Part shown: positions 63,219 through 64,000 of the stretch, piece after piece
Numbering within the stretch: the stretch's first letter is position 1
Layout of the letters: each line of letters begins with the position of its first letter
Notes under the pieces: model-generated
The model's input: the letters and a program-made list of their open reading frames with translations, nothing else
Told to the model about the DNA's origin: nothing
The model's database searches: none
DNA from: Flavobacterium zhairuonense
GTDB lineage: Bacteria > Bacteroidota > Bacteroidia > Flavobacteriales > Flavobacteriaceae
Length of the DNA: 64,000 nt
NCBI RefSeq assembly: GCF_004352915.1
Contig: NZ_SJSY01000075.1
Location: 434,001 to 498,000 of the forward strand
Reading direction: 5' to 3'
Made by a program: the position numbers and the translations under genes

Positions 63219-63502
63219 AGAATAAAACTATTTAAAAGTATAAAGAATACGCTTAATATTCCACTTAAAAGAATAAAGTTAAAAACTGTTTTATGCTTCA
63301 TTTGTGCTAATATTGAGGTGTTTGCAAAGACACAAGCTAAAACAATAATGCCTAACTGAATCATTTGAAGAATTGAAGTTCCGTTAGCCAAAACATACAT
63401 TGCCGCAGCGCCTCCCAAACAGCTTTGTCCAATTACAGCCATTGCAGCTGAACCCATGTAATTTCTATTAAAAATGTCGAATGTTGATTGATATAGTGTC
63501 AT
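63215..63502 (-). CDS. Small membrane protein co-transcribed with truncated haemoglobin
   Basis: This 95-residue protein begins at 63502 (MTLYQSTFDIFNRNYMG); a longer frame adds 13 residues of poor quality. It has about three membrane helices (YVLANGTSILQMIQLGIIV; HKTVFNFILLSGILSVFF). I do not recognise its family. The 4-base overlap with the trHb gene and the FNR-like palindrome upstream suggest a joint role, perhaps in haem or NO handling. Confidence 0.7.
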   Translation of the reverse strand: MTLYQSTFDIFNRNYMGSAAMAVIGQSCLGGAAAMYVLANGTSILQMIQLGIIVLACVFANTSILAQMKHKTVFNFILLSGILSVFFILLNSFIL

Positions 63503-63551
63503 GATATTGCGTTTTTTATACCAACAAAGGTACAGGCACAATACAATTGCA

Positions 63552-63573
63552 TTTTATGATTAAAATCATAAAA
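63552..63573. promoter_or_regulatory. FNR/CRP-type palindrome upstream of the trHb operon
   Basis: Perfect 9-base arms (ttttatgat and atcataaaa) with a 4-base spacer contain TGAT-N4-ATCA, the core of FNR and DNR sites. The centre is about 60 bases upstream of the membrane-protein start and directly after the Crp/Fnr gene, which may bind it. Confidence 0.6.
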
Positions 63574-63584
63574 CAAGAACTTTT

Positions 63585-64000
63585 TTATCGATATACTTTT
63601 CGGTTTATAATTTTTAATTCGCCTTTTTTCTCCAAGTTTTTTATTGCTCTGATAACCGTTTCAACACGTAAACCGGTTAAATCGCCAATTTGCTGTCGGG
63701 TAAAATTAATAAGATAACCATTTTTATCTTTCTGAAAATTGAAATAAGCAATTCCGTGATCGATTAATTTCAAAACACGGTGTTCAGGTTCTTGTGTCGA
63801 AATCTCAGCAGCCATAACTGATTTGTAATACAAACGCTGCGCCAAGTTTTCGATTATTTTAATGCTTATTTTTGGATTCTCTTCCAGCAATTTCATAAAG
63901 TTTGATTTTGGAAGAAGAAGAATTTCGCTGTCATCAACGGCAATGGCATTTGCAGGATATTTTTGATTTAAAAATAAAGGCGGTTCGCCGAAGGATTGGT
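63585..64000 (-). CDS. Crp/Fnr-family transcriptional regulator, 3' part
   Basis: The reading frame runs off the right edge of the window; about 137 residues are seen. They include the end of the cNMP-type sensor domain (FGEPPLFLNQKYPANAIAVD) and a winged helix (FTRQQIGDLTGLRVETVIRA), the Crp/Fnr DNA-reading helix. No N-terminal Fe-S cysteines can be judged. It probably controls the downstream trHb unit through the palindrome at 63552. Confidence 0.88.
   Translation of the reverse strand, partial: QSFGEPPLFLNQKYPANAIAVDDSEILLLPKSNFMKLLEENPKISIKIIENLAQRLYYKSVMAAEISTQEPEHRVLKLIDHGIAYFNFQKDKNGYLINFTRQQIGDLTGLRVETVIRAIKNLEKKGELKIINRKVYR

Noticed and set aside
1..64000. CRISPR array, tRNA, rRNA, phage or insertion-sequence genes
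   Set aside because: No regularly spaced identical repeats of CRISPR size, no cloverleaf or rRNA sequence and no transposase or integrase motifs were seen.

Overview
The window looks like chromosome from a Flavobacterium close to F. johnsoniae (Bacteroidota). The AT-rich genes encode gliding and type IX secretion proteins (GldE, GldD, PorV, PorU, GldJ). There is a SusC/SusD locus, many lipoproteins, and promoters of the Bacteroidota form TTG-N19-TAnnTTTG; the best is upstream of rplU. I see no rRNA, tRNA, CRISPR array, phage or transposase gene. All assignments come from reading the sequence and from knowledge of families; no database search was run.

Layout. 1-5.1 kb: the end of mutY, then ssb, gldE and gldD, an unknown gene, a heavy-metal-binding lipoprotein and an EamA transporter. 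5.3-9.7 kb: a pair of M16 peptidases (one active, one inactive) and rplU-rpmA. 9.9-21.4 kb: a large AsmA-like protein, miaE, a glycosyltransferase, an AraC regulator with an AhpD-like protein, an M1 aminopeptidase, and pyruvate dehydrogenase E1 (fused alpha-type subunit PdhA) with E2. 21.5-30.5 kb: cdd, porV, porU, gldJ and murF.

30.5-52.7 kb is the accessory core, a polysaccharide-utilization locus (PUL). A membrane-tethered LuxR-type sensor is transcribed away from susC, susD and a predicted glycan-binding lipoprotein. These are followed on the same strand by GH30, GH30, GH30, GH5, GH16, an endonuclease/exonuclease/phosphatase (EEP) protein, GH30 and GH3. The enzyme set fits a beta-1,3/beta-1,6-glucan such as laminarin or fungal wall glucan. 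Lipoprotein and signal-peptide starts suggest surface cleavage, SusCD import and periplasmic finishing by GH3. A Nudix-family regulator lies just beyond the locus.

52.7-57.9 kb carries a DNA-alkylation-repair cluster: an AraC-MGMT fusion, a 2-oxoglutarate oxygenase, a stand-alone Ada-type metal-binding domain and AlkB, so Ada is split over two genes. A GNAT fusion, an SMR exporter and a small Cys-rich protein follow. 58-64 kb holds a patatin/beta-barrel protein, ahcY, a phosphopantetheinyl transferase, a truncated haemoglobin with a small membrane protein, and the end of a Crp/Fnr regulator with an FNR-like palindrome between them.

The non-coding DNA is unusually structured. Short gaps contain long hairpins, TGTCA-ended REP-like units, and degenerate tandem words of about 8 bases that fold on themselves. 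I found no clearly new multi-gene system. The best leads are the split Ada locus, the regulator with its paired 18-base repeats, and these intergenic palindromes.
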